Source of the DNA: Holothuria scabra
Lineage: Eukaryota > Echinodermata > Holothuroidea > Aspidochirotida > Holothuriidae
Direction: 5' to 3'
Assembly: GCA_037179385.1 (NCBI GenBank)
Contig: CM074187.1
Location: forward strand, 5,642,001 to 5,706,000
DNA: 64,000 nucleotides
Part shown: positions 40,408 to 52,500 of the stretch, piece by piece
Layout: each line of letters starts with the position of its first letter
How positions within the stretch are numbered: position 1 is the first letter of the stretch
Notes under the pieces: model-generated
Databases searched by the model: none
Told to the model about the DNA's origin: nothing
What the model saw: only the letters and a program-made list of their open reading frames with translations
Translations under genes and position numbers: made by a program

Positions 40408-42583
40408 CAGGTTGGCGCCCGCGTCGGGAAGGGTCGACGGTTTTGGGGGGGAGACCTAAAAATGATAAAAAAAAAATAATGAAAACCCTACCAGGACTAA
40501 AGTTACTGGATTGGTGATCTTGAACACATTTGTTGTATTGTAATGCTGTTTTAATACATAATTATCGATATCGATTTTAAATCACTTCTTGGCTCTATTT
40601 TACCTCATTTCATGTACCTTTTCCTATCTGCTCCCCTGTCGGGGAAGGACGGCATTTTCTATCAGGGAGGCCCTTATATAAAAAAAAAAACGTAAAGGAC
40701 TGAAAATACTGGATGGATAATCATGAACTATTTTTTTCTTTTGTCACGCTATTTTAATGCATATCTGAATCGGTTTTTCATCACTTCCTACTAGCTCTGC
40801 TATCCCTCATCACATCTTCAATCCGTGCGTGCAAGGTATGCCCCCGTCGGGGAAGGCTTCCCTCCCCCTGTTGTTGAGAAAATCCAATTTCGTCGGGGAA
40901 CCTTCATCTACATGCCCACTATAAAATATGTGAACCTGATAAACTTCAGTCACCCAGACGATCTTCTTCATTTTGCTTACTGGAAGACCATATTCTTCAA
41001 GGAAACTCACACTTCCAAATTTTCCTTACAAAACGGACGAGAGGTTGTTCATGTGCATGCAGTGTCCAATGGTCTGCTATCTGACCTGCCCCGACAGCCG
41101 AATTCAAGCAACGGTAATGAAAATCGGCAAAGCAGTTTTCAGCTATACGTAATGATTAACACAAGTGTGCGAATGTCTCCCCCATAAGTCTGACTGAAAA
41201 TTCATTTAAAGGCAATTAAAGCTAAATACGTTGGAAGTAGAATCATTAAGGGTTCTTGCAGTCAGGTTGAAAATTTCATCTATTTAGTGGACCTTGCAAT
41301 TGAATACAACAAAGATCATTATAGAGTCAAAAACATGAGTATGTTTCAATTCCGTTGCATAGTTTTCCCCCGAAAAGAGACAACACCAAGCATAACATCT
41401 AATTGTAGCAGTACCTTTTATCTGGTTATTTTCTGATCACTTAGCAAGTTGGTTTTTTTCTATTGAAGTGAAACTGTCATTTCAAAGGAAAATTCAAAAT
41501 AACGACTGCTTCATTTCTAGTGACAAATCTGGGAAATGCCATCTCCGGTTGTCTGAGGGGTTAGACTTTTTAACAATTTTCTGGACGTTCCGCGCCGACT
41601 GATGATGGCGTTCCGCTTAGATAGTGTTTTAGTCGAACAGAGTACGTAACAGAACAATGCATTCTTGCAAATTATTCTTCGATTTTGGGCATTATTGTAA
41701 AGTGAAAATTTTATTTCGAAAGAAAACTCAAAATAATGACTGTCGTACTCTGTTTCTAGTTACCAGCCCGGAAAATGCCCTTTCCTGCTGTTTGGGGGTT
41801 CTCAATTTTTCAAAAATCTATACGCTCACTTAGATAGTCTTTCGGGCTGGATTAAATTTGCCGGACAAAAAAATTAAAACAATTCTGCCCCTCCGAAACT
41901 GAAACGCTCCCGTACGCTTTTTTATATATAAAATATAAAACTTCAAATATATGGGAAGCCAAACTTTTTCCGCCGGAAAATGTTCCAATGTAGTCCGAGG
42001 GCCTTAATCTGCCTGATGATATTCAGTAACCCCAACAAAACTACAGATCGACCCCCTACTTGATTTTTCTCATGAGAAGGTCAGATTCTTCTAAAAAAAT
42101 CCAAAATCTGTCACAAAATTACCATTTTGTCTCCAATATAAGCTTCAGATTGTTAAAAGTGGCAAAATTTTCCAATTCCGATGGATACTCAGTACAACAA
42201 ATAAGCAAAGCCAACTCTGTTCATCACCCAGGCATCCTCCCTAATTTTGCTCTTGAAAGTCATATCACTTAATAAAGAACCCAAATTTTCATTACAACCT
42301 TACCAAAAAACAAAACAAATTCTTCAAACAGATTCTTCAATAAACACTCCAACTTTTTAATGGTCTTTAAAAAAACAAATTTCTTTCAAAAATTTTAATT
42401 TTTTTCTTCAAAATAACTTACTCCGGATTTTTAAGTATTTGCTAAAAAGAAAACCAAAATTTTCGGCGCGCTTGGCGCGCCTCAAATTCTGCCAAGTCAC
42501 GGCCCACCGGAACTAACTCATCAACTTTGTTAGAGCCTTGAAATGTTGGCCCTCCTGTCGGGCAAATCCTAGCGCCACCCCTG
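40408..42583. mobile_element. hAT-type element (copy 2), inverted relative to copy 1
   Basis: Its right end CTAGCGCCACCCCTG is the inverse of the left end of copy 1. The first 80 bp from that end align closely, as do interior blocks (CAGCCGAATTCAAGCAACGG, TCATATCACTTAATAAAGAA). The left end CAGGTTGGCGCC is worn. The flanks ATATACAG and ATTTACAA match at 6 of 8. It lacks the LINE and the Helentron-like insert of copy 1 and so shows their empty sites. Confidence 0.78.
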
Positions 42584-42609
42584 ATTTACAATGGCTTTGC
42601 CAAGCGGAA

Positions 42610-42940
42610 CAGGTGGAGAGGTAGACTTGGCCAAGTCTCTCGTGAGTGTTCCCCGGGGAGCTGAAAACACTACCTCTACACAAATCCAGTATTCAGCATA
42701 GTACAGCATTGTGTATTTGCCTTTTTTCTAATACGCCCTTAATCGGTCTATAAAGGTATCGCTTCTCGTTGAGAAACGATGCAATTAATAGACCTATAGA
42801 GGGCGCATTAAACAAAAGGAAAATACGATATTCTGTACTATGCTGCAGTAGGCAGGTACGGGATTTTGAACAGAAAGTTGTCAGCTCCCCGCGGAACATT
42901 CGCGAGAGACTTGGCTAAGTCTAGTGGAGAGGGAGTTTCC
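42610..42940. mobile_element. Fold-back MITE (long palindrome)
   Basis: The two halves are inverted copies around a centre near 42770. ACTTGGCCAAGTCTCTCG and CCCGGGGAGCTGA on the left face CGAGAGACTTGGCTAAGTCT and TCAGCTCCCCGCGG on the right, and GCATAGTACAG faces CTGTACTATGC. Arms are about 160 bp. No coding capacity; target duplication not resolved. Confidence 0.8.
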
Positions 42941-42944
42941 CTTT

Positions 42945-45630
42945 CTGGAAAAATCTTGGAGGAAATTTTTGGGTGACGACTTGGAAATTTGAAGTGACTA
43001 CTGTAGGCCTATTTGTTTTCTTCTCACTTTGGGATAAATTCGGTCAATGTATTTTCCGTTAACGTTGTCACCGTATTCATGCACATCCAGAGAGGTCTAC
43101 AGTTTTTGGGTGGTAAAATTGGGACAAAATTTAGCTGTGCCCACGCATATGGGAACAAAAATTTTCAGGGAAAAGAAAATATGTTTTTTGTTCTTACTTG
43201 CAAAAACTTTTCTTTTCATTGTTTATGGTGATAAACTACATGATATATTTTTGAAAGGCGGGTTTTGGCGGTACAAGGTGGTGGACGTTTGAGTTGGTTT
43301 GTTAGTTAGATGGAGTTTTACGGCCTGTTTCTAACAAATAAGTGGTTTTAGTCGAAAACAACTTTTTTCCAGTCATGCAATTTTGGGGACGGGATAAACA
43401 ATGTTGAAAACATGACGGAGAGCAAAGGCAAGGAAAGTCAAAGTCAAGAGAAGGGAGTGAGGGACGAAGTGATGAGAAGTTGGTGGGGAATTTATTGGGA
43501 AATACTGGTTGATAAATATTGGCTTCACAAGTGTGATCTGTTGACGAACGATATTGAAAACTTAGACGAAACAGATTTAGAACAATCTAAGCTTGCAAAT
43601 CATATTTCATTTCAAAATTAAGAATTGGCTATTATTCTTCAACAGAATGCAGAAATCAGGACAATATTTTAGGTAAGGTCCCTGGTCTTAATGTACACCG
43701 GCTACAAGTTTATCAACTGGTTTTTTATGCTTTTACATTTGATGTCACGTTTTCATAAAAATACAGTGCAGTTAGAATTTCGAACAAGAGCCCAATGGGC
43801 TCTGTGGTTCCTTGCTGGATATTATAAGAACTAGTGTACAGTAAAGCCAGTCTTCGAAATAGAGCGAAGCGAAAGCTCATACTTAATGTCTGTAACATCT
43901 TCACAAGGGGTATTTTAGTACTTATATTTGTAGTGATTAGCTTTAGCGCCCTCTCTTTCAAATGTACTTTTTCTCTCCATTCCAACCAAACATTCCGGCA
44001 TAGATTATGTTAATTAGGGTCAACATGCCTACAGCTGTTGAGCACACATTCAGTTTTCATAGTCACGTACACTGAGGTCATGCTGTAGACTGTACTGCGA
44101 ATAGAACACTTCACTGCTGCAGCATTACGTGATTGCACTCAGCAGACGCCTTTCATCTGTAGTCTCGACTCATCAACCAGCAATTTCGAGACAGCATTTT
44201 CTTGCAGAGAAGACCATACAGGTACTATAGAGTACTTAGCATTGCAATCAACATTTTATCTACAGTTATATCGATTGTCTTTCTCACTTTGGCCTCGTAT
44301 CATCATAATCACAAGAACGTCCACTTGTTGTTCAGCGCCGCAAGGTGCACGATCAAAACAACCAAGTCATCGCTTGTATTTAGGCCAGTTTACTTACGCA
44401 CACTAACTTACGTGCTATAACTGTATTGGCATTTACTACGTAGCTTATCTAGACCTAAGCCTAGCCCTGCAGCGTCACAGATTGCAGTATTCTGGTAGGC
44501 AAAGCATTACTACGGTTGCAGCATTTCAACTGCCACGGTCAGCTTAATTGGGGTCCAGCTTATACCGGCAGTGCAACCTCGGCTATTCATCAGCATATCA
44601 TTGGCAAATCACCGCCAGCAGCATTTATCTCTGCCAGAGTATTTAACATACTGGTGGCTTCTCAACTCACTGGCAGAGCCATTCAATTGCCCAAATGAAC
44701 TGCCTACTACAACAGATCGATGGTGCCAGCTGACTCACTAGTTCCCACCGTCACAATCTGCTTGGTGTAGACTTGGGTGTGGCTATAATTACGTAACAAT
44801 TACCAGCGGATGGCGATAAGACTGTCGCTACCCCATTCAACTTCAACCATTCTCATTATTCAGCATATCTAGACACGTGTATCAAGACGTCAGTCATAAC
44901 TTAACTGCATGCTAACCGGTACCCTTTATGTTTATACCTTCACAGATCGGCTGGAGAACAGGATTGGCGCTGATGGGGATAAATGAGCACGTGTGGAATT
45001 GGAGACCACATAACCTTCTGATTCGTAACCCAACCTTCTGATTGGCTAAACCGCCTCAGCCATCACAAAAATTCTCCAAATATTACATGATATCAATGAT
45101 TAAATTTTTGTGGCCATTCAACATGTATAATGCTTGGTGATCCTTCAAAAACATTTCCTCATTTCCATATGTATTTATGCTTGTAATCAAACTTGATATT
45201 ATCACCAATAAACAATACACAATGTGGTTAAAGAGAGAAAAACACCCCTTGTACTTCTCTCATAAGTTATTTTACCTGCTTTCAAATAAAACTTGCTATT
45301 ACTTTAAAACAATCTACTGTACCATTTGTCCTGTTTTCTATCTCTACACAGAAAACAGGGTTTATTCAGCAGTTAAGCAGAAAGCAAGTGATTAATGGGG
45401 TGTGATAAATAGAATGAAGATTAGGTTACCCCACAGAGCACAGCAGTATTAAAGAGACATACTGTATAATCCATGCATTGCTTCCACTGGCAGAGAGACC
45501 AGTTTAATGCAGTGTGACCTGTGCTCATTGAAATCTACAAATTTCAGTTATTGCCCTCTTACAACTTTGAATGGTCCAAAATCTGTGTACAACCCAAAGT
45601 CCTCATTACTGAACAAATGTTTAGGCCAAA
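42945..45630. other. Unassigned intergenic sequence
   Basis: No recognisable gene. Open frames near 43412-43621, 44202-44420 and 45177-45395 are short and match no family I know. Confidence 0.5.
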
Positions 45631-45639
45631 TTTCTAAGG

Positions 45640-46185
45640 TGTTTGGGTGTGTAAGCATGCAAAACCAGGTGAGATAAAAAATTTATTGAACCTATCTTTA
45701 TCTAGCTTACAACATTTTCTAAATAACATTTCCAGTGGTTGACCTCCAGTGACCTTGATGACCTTTGACCTTAACCAAACACAGATTGCTTTTAAATCTG
45801 TCCTTTTTACCTTAAAATACTGTGTTAAAACGTTTTTCAGTGTTTGATCCCTGGTGACCCCAGATGACCCCTTGACCTTCACCAAACATATCAGATTTCA
45901 TCTTTACACGATAACACACCAAGTATGACATCTATCCAAGTTTCCTACCTTGAAATATCATGTTGAGAAGGTTTTTAGTTTTTGACCTCTGGTGACTCCA
46001 AATGACCTTTGACCTCCACCAAAAATGATAGGGCACACCTTCAAACTATGGCACTTCTATATACCAAGTTTTAATTTAATCCAACTTTCCCTTGTAGAGT
46101 TACAGCGTACCCAAGCTAGCGTCACAGACACACACACACACGCCAACCTGACTTCATAGGTTCCTTTTGCTAACGCAAGGAACCA
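45640..46185 (-). mobile_element. Diverged HINE-like minisatellite element
   Basis: Read on the minus strand it has the same plan as 33930-35518: a starting hairpin (GGTTCCTTGCG/GCAAAAGGAACC, 46159-46184), a (GT)n tract near 46127-46142, and about three worn repeats carrying GAGGTCAAAGGTCAT or AAGGTCAAAGGTCATCAAGG. The 3' end is not definable. Confidence 0.6.
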
Positions 46186-46199
46186 AAAAGGGTCATGAA

Positions 46200-49100
46200 A
46201 GGTCACATCCTTCTTTTGTGTCATTTCTGAAAACTTTGTGGCAAGTTTGGCAAAAGTTTACTACATGACAACTGGTGCTGGTTTTCCCCTTGTTTTGAAG
46301 TTACACACCTAAACTTCCAAGTTGTGCACATGGTGAGAAAAATTTGGATATACCCCTGATCATTGATGCTTTAACAAGAGACGCTGCTCCCTTTCACATG
46401 AATAACGTCAACCCACCAGTCATCTCCAACATCCATCACCAGCCCCAACCTCTCTCACCTTTCTCATTGTCCCTCTGGTATTTACTGAGAGTGCTTGCAG
46501 TACAATGACTTCATAAATATATTTTCCATGCCCAGCAGGGCATCAAATTGTCAACAGCAAACCATAAAAAAGAACAGTTTAACAACACATGAACTTTACA
46601 TATATAATTTATTAGATTTAAATGATCATTCTTCTTCAGATAATTTAGTTAAAAGTCTTATATCATAAACACATTAACAAAACGTGATTCTGATGTTTAA
46701 AACTTTTGCATGGTATCCTATTGTAGTACTAATAAAGATTTTGTGAAAGAGGAACCCAGAGACAGCAAAACTGTGATGCAAATTTTGAACACTAAATTAT
46801 CCCATGTCTTTACTCTTGTTATCAAATCAGTTGCCCACCAAGGAAGTTCATTACTAGCCAGATTGCAATGCTTTAAATTTTATTTTAGCCTCTTCCTAGC
46901 AGACTGGGTTCATTTCATAAACCAAATTTGATTAGAAAAGGTCAAAATTCACACTTTATTTGATTTCCCATGATGCTAGATGCAAAAAAGAAAAAATATT
47001 TAAGCATGGCGACAATCGAACTTATTCTCAAACATCTTTACATCTTTACTGTTGAACAGTATTGAAAATTTAATTGAAAACATTCCATTACCATGGCATA
47101 GCCCTCAGCCCCTATTTTGATAAAAGTTTTCATATAAAATAAGCCATTAAATAAGTATCTCTAAAACGAGGATATTATGAAGGTTAGGGACTTAACACCC
47201 ATACCTAAAGGGAAAGGAATGTTAGGGTTTTACACTTCAACTTTGAACTTCTAGTTTAAAGGGGTAATAAGACTTTGACTGCTCATATTAGCCTTCTGTC
47301 CTTGCACTTTTCCTTTTTCAACTTACTGACCAGGACCAACAGATCATTGAAGTTATTTCTTTGTTAATGACTGTTGAATGGGCATTTTGTATTTTTGTTT
47401 GGGTAACAAGATTCCACACAGGTGAAAAACTAGACACCCTCATCCATTATGACCAATCACAACCTCAAACTATGGTGACAAATACTTTTTGTTTTTTTGA
47501 ACTCAATACATGATTGTGATGCAGAATTAAATTCAGGGGAACCTTGTTTAGGCAAACTCTGATTGTCCCTTTAATCTAGAGGATATTATGAACTAGAACT
47601 GCATTTGCTTGCAAATACGCAGAATTGTAGTGCGTGTTAAAGATGTCTTTTCAGTTAGTACAGTAGCCCAGTTTTTATTTGAACTTTAGGATTTGTTCAT
47701 GGCGGGAAGACGGGCTGTTGTTTCTTTTTGGCCACTCCTCTCAACCCTATTTCTTGATAGTAAAAAGATGGACCACTTGTCTCCCAGCTCCTTGGCTGGA
47801 AGCATAAAGAAATCATAGAAGAGTAACCAATGATGGAGTAAATCCGGACCTTCTATGCTAATAGTCAGTCACTATCTTTATTTTGAAGCATATTTGCCAA
47901 CAATGAAGCAAGTGCTGAGTAGTCCTTGAACAAGACCGTGTACTGTGCTTAACGGTAGGACCTACTCCGTATACAGTCTAGTGTGGAGTAAAATGAAGTG
48001 GACGAAGCATAGTCCCGTTCAAGGACTCGTGCAGAGTAGCCTACTTAGCCATACGTTATGCTCTGTTGTGTTGTTTACTCCTGCCTGAAATGGTTTTATC
48101 GGTTCTCGACTCCCCTTTCACCGTTCCTTATGTTAAATAATGACGCCCTCTCAAGCTCTCTGACTGCACCGCTGCATGCATATGACAACTGTCTCGTGGA
48201 AGGCCGAATAACTGTTGACGCTGTGTGTTTTAACATCCGTGTTTCGTTACTTCGCAATGCATGCTACAAAAACGTTTCGATCAGACTGCTGTCAAAATAG
48301 CTTCTGCTTTTACCACTGAAATAAAGCATGATAATAGAACTTCAGCACAAGTCGCTTAATCCAATGCAGTAAAGCCAATTCGTTCCCTACAGGGAATTGG
48401 CAATACCCTGCTCCGTAGTAGCTAGATGAAGATACTGTACAATAACGTCTTGATACTGTTCAACGATAGTGTACGCAATGGCGCCGTGTTACGTATACCA
48501 ATTTGGAAGCAGCGATTGTTTCTCCAGGCTTATCACTTCAGTGTGAAAAGGCCGAACCACATTACATCGCGTTTTCTGGAAATTTATCCGCAATGCTCTT
48601 TCATGAAGCTAACTCCTTAAATCAGCCTTGTAAGTGTAGTATTTGCTTTTCTGAAGTTGATTTTTGTTTAAAGACGGCCACAGATTGCACTTACTGCTAT
48701 TGTTAAAGGGTAGAGCATGGATATTTGTACGAACTAAGTTACGGTACGCGCAGGGAAATAAGTTGTGGGCCATAACAGGCTTCACAAAAGAAATTGTCAG
48801 TCGGCCAGTGAATGCCAATATTGTAGTGCGGCGCACTACAATAATGATACAAAACATACCGCTAGAACTGAATAGGACCTTTTAGGCAATGTTACCCAAG
48901 AAAAAAGTGTTTTTTGGGGTGAAGCTTGTCTCTGAAATTGCCACAGTTAATGCATTTAAACCAACTTTGTAGCTCTATTGAGAAAATAGTCTTTGAAGGG
49001 GGCAAAAGCCTTTAACTTTATTGATCTCAAGATACATGAACATGAAGTTCTATCATTTCTCTTATAGATTCTGGGCTACTAGTTGCCAGCTCAAGATGGC

Positions 49101-49309
49101 TAAAACTTGCTATTTGCTTCCAGCTTCATGGCTACAGGATGCAGGCAACATAGTAGTGGCAGCATATCTATAGAATATATTACCAACATGCAATACAGAT
49201 AAAAGCATCATCACACACAGTTGTCCTTTACTCACTAATGATCACAGGAACGTATTGCTTTCAATAACAGTGTGCCAAAAATTATAATGAAGACTGTAAC
49301 AATAGGTTG
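46200..49309. other. Unassigned intergenic sequence downstream of HIBCH
   Basis: No gene recognised. A short imperfect inverted pair (AGTCCTTGAACAAGAC at 47918 and GTCCCGTTCAAGGACT at 48012) hints at a small fold-back repeat at 47900-48045. Confidence 0.5.
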
Positions 49310-49315
49310 TTTAAT
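49310..49315 (-). terminator. Possible HIBCH polyadenylation signal (ATTAAA)
   Basis: ATTAAA on the minus strand, about 120 nt after the HIBCH stop codon. A common variant signal, but the hexamer is frequent in AT-rich DNA. Confidence 0.3.
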
Positions 49316-49430
49316 TTATGCAGCAATTTTTCAACAGACTCTTCAATGAAATCTTCAAAACAGTATTCTCTTTTGCAAGGTGAATCATTGGGGTTCAGTT
49401 AGTCACTTAGTTGACATCACTAGAATCATT

Positions 49431-49577
49431 TTATAATTCCAAGTCATCTTCCAGTGGCTTAAAATGTGCATCAACAATTTCTGGTGTGACCTCTTCCAGT
49501 GTGGCAGGATTCCACTTAGGATTACCATCTTTGTCAACAAGTACAGCCCTCACACCTTCATAAAAGTCTTTGCCTCT
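49431..49577 (-). CDS. HIBCH: HIBCH last coding exon
   Basis: 147 bp from an acceptor ending TTTTTAG to TAA at 49431-49433. Codes [20 protein letters not shown], then the C terminus [11 protein letters not shown]. Confidence 0.95.
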   Translation of the reverse strand, partial: RGKDFYEGVRAVLVDKDGNPKWNPATLEEVTPEIVDAHFKPLEDDLEL

Positions 49578-52500
49578 CTAAAAATGAAAATAAAGTCAAA
49601 ATTAATAGACGTACACAAAGAAGAATACATTGGAAACAGGAAATTATTAACAAGATCCAAGATATATTCTAATGCCAGTTATCAAGGATAATTCAAAATT
49701 TTCAGCTTTTGTAACTTGCCATGACATTTATCTTCATTTCAGTTACAGCAACTTAATGTAGAATGAAATTTCCCAAAATCTCTTATTTTGACAATTCTTC
49801 CTTATTTTGCAGAAAATTAACCTTCATCTCTGTTTTTACTTTTTCATTTTTTTCTTTTTTTTTTGGGGGGGGGAGGGGCTTATTTTGACAATACTTCCTT
49901 ATTTTGCACAAAAATAACTTTTCTCTCTCTATTTTTCTTTTTTCTTGGGGCAAGGGCTTATTTTCCTGCTTAGTCTGAGCAATAGCCAAGGAAGACAACC
50001 CATCAAGATCTTAAGACAAAAACAACTTCTATTGCTATTTTATTCTACTATTAGTTGAATATTTATAGAAAGTTATTGTTTTCAAATCTGTATCAAAGCT
50101 TTGGTATTAAAATAGGCTGCTCCTCAGAGTAGAATGTTAACAATGACCTTTGTTTTTCATTCCCTTGGTTGAGAATGAGCAGATCACCATCTGATAGTGT
50201 AGATCATATAGGGAAATGTAAGGAATAAACTGACCTGTCATTCAAATTTTGTGACCTGGGTAGGGAATTATTTTTTTTTTAGCATGAATTGTCTGACTGA
50301 TTTGGGCAACTTGATATTTTACATGACATTAAAAATTTTGATTTCTTTTACAGCACACTGTACAAAATGGGTTTGTATAGTTGAATTATTTTATAAGAGT
50401 GACACACACTGATCACATTTTTGGACAAGTAACAGGGGCTTCTCAAAAACCAAGAAAAACAAGGACAGGGATGTGTGTGTGGGTAGTACAAGAATGACAT
50501 CACAAACAATTGGGCAATCTAACATTATAAACTTAATCATCTTCAACATTTTCTATCTCAGCTCAGGAAATTTCCATCAAGACAAAGCTTGGTCCATTTA
50601 GATTATTTTTTTCAAACATTTCAATCATTTAGTAATTTCATACTTAAGGTACTCTTCACTTTAACTCTACTTAACTTTCAAACACTGCTTTTACAGAAGA
50701 CAAAATTTACAAGAGGCAGCTCTTCTAAAAAGCATTCTGATAAAGAATTATATGCTAAGGATGAAACTGGTTATTACTGTGGCAGAAAAGTCTTTCACAA
50801 AGGAGCATCCTGATATTTGCAAGGCTACAATACACATACACCTCAATTGATGAGAAGAATGAATACTTCATATATTCAGATACACCAACTTCATAAGAGT
50901 TGACCTCTGGCAAACAGAGATGACCTCTAGTAGAAAGAGTTTAATCTTAATAGTATATTGCATCCACATACCATCCATGCTTGCTATCTAAATGTGTATT
51001 TGTTTAAAAGGTTGCAAAATTTGATACCTGATGATCCTTGACACCTGCCAAGAATAGCACAGTTTATTTGCTCAAGTTTGAAAATAAGCACTTTACCAAA
51101 AAAGCTACACATACTCTTTCATTTTGGGTTAAACACAAATATATCTGCTACAAATGAATGCAAGACTTACAATATTTAACCAACTAGGACATTTTTGGGA
51201 AGACAAAATTTACCAATAAACTGTTCACTTACAATACAACCTTGAGACAATCGATACTCCGTCTTCAAATCTGCAGGTAGATCAAGTTTGGCCCCTTCCC
51301 GCATAACTCGCAACGATATTTTCAAAGATGTTGGTGACATTTTCTGCATGACCTATTAAAGACCATTGATGTTTAAACAGAGTTATATGACAGAACATCT
51401 TGGAGGATTTTAATTTAAAAGAGACAGACCCCACAACAGGTATAAACAATCCACATTGTATGGGATAAAATAGTAAAAAACCATTTTCTTTACTCCTTAA
51501 TATTGGTTAATATTGTTAGTATTTGACAAATATATTCTATGAGGAGCTGATCGAGACATTCCGAAAAGGAGGGGGGGCTGACTTAAGAGAAAGCAGGGGT
51601 GCAAGGGAGTTGCACCGCTCACATAGACCTTCTATTAGGAACCACATGACTATACCTGAAATAAATACCTACTGTACAAGCTAGGAATATCACAACCAAT
51701 CATGAACTCTCAAAAATTACTTTTATACAAAAAACATTGCACAAATGCGATACTGAATGGACTAGCCCCATCATACCTAAATGATTTGTTGAAAATTTAT
51801 CAACCAACCAGAACCTTAAGATCTAGTAATAAATTTCTTCTTGACACATCTTTCACCAGGGGTATCAACAATGGGACTGTTTTTTGAAGGAAATGGAACT
51901 TTAAGACATTGGGGTCAACTTAACTGGTTTTTTGTGAAACTGTGTGTGTGTTAGGACTTTTAAAGCTAATTTGAAAACTTACCTGTTTCAGGATGTTTTT
52001 AATTGTTAGGTTGTTTCTTTATCTTTACCTTGCTTTTGGTTTCCTGTCTGTATTTGCAATTTTTTATTATTTATGGTTTTTTTATTCTCTTCTTTTTGCT
52101 CCTTTTAAGGTCTTAATTGATTTTCTTTTTTATTTTTGATTTTTCTTGTTTTACCTCTTGTTTTACCTTTGTACACCGGTTTGAAATATCTCATGTAAAT
52201 TGGTACACAAAATAAAATTATTACTTTTATTATTATTCAAGGAATGAAAAGATTCAAAAGTCTATTGTTTCCTTGTAATTTGAAATCAATAAATTCTATT
52301 GACCAAAGTTCCTCTATTTCTGTGATCAATTAACCTCTCCATTGAACTGCCTATTAGGTAAAAAATTGAAATGCTAGAGAATCAACTGCTAAATATCATA
52401 GAACATGAAACGGATCGAATAAAACAATTGGCCCAGGAAAGGACTAACAGATGTCTTGAAAACTTCCTGTTTCTTTGGGAGGAGGAAGGGGAGGGGAGGG

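Noticed and set aside
47900..48045. A further MITE at the AGTCCTTGAAC inverted pair
   Set aside because: Only about 16 bp of inverted match with mismatches; no target duplication or second copy seen in the window.
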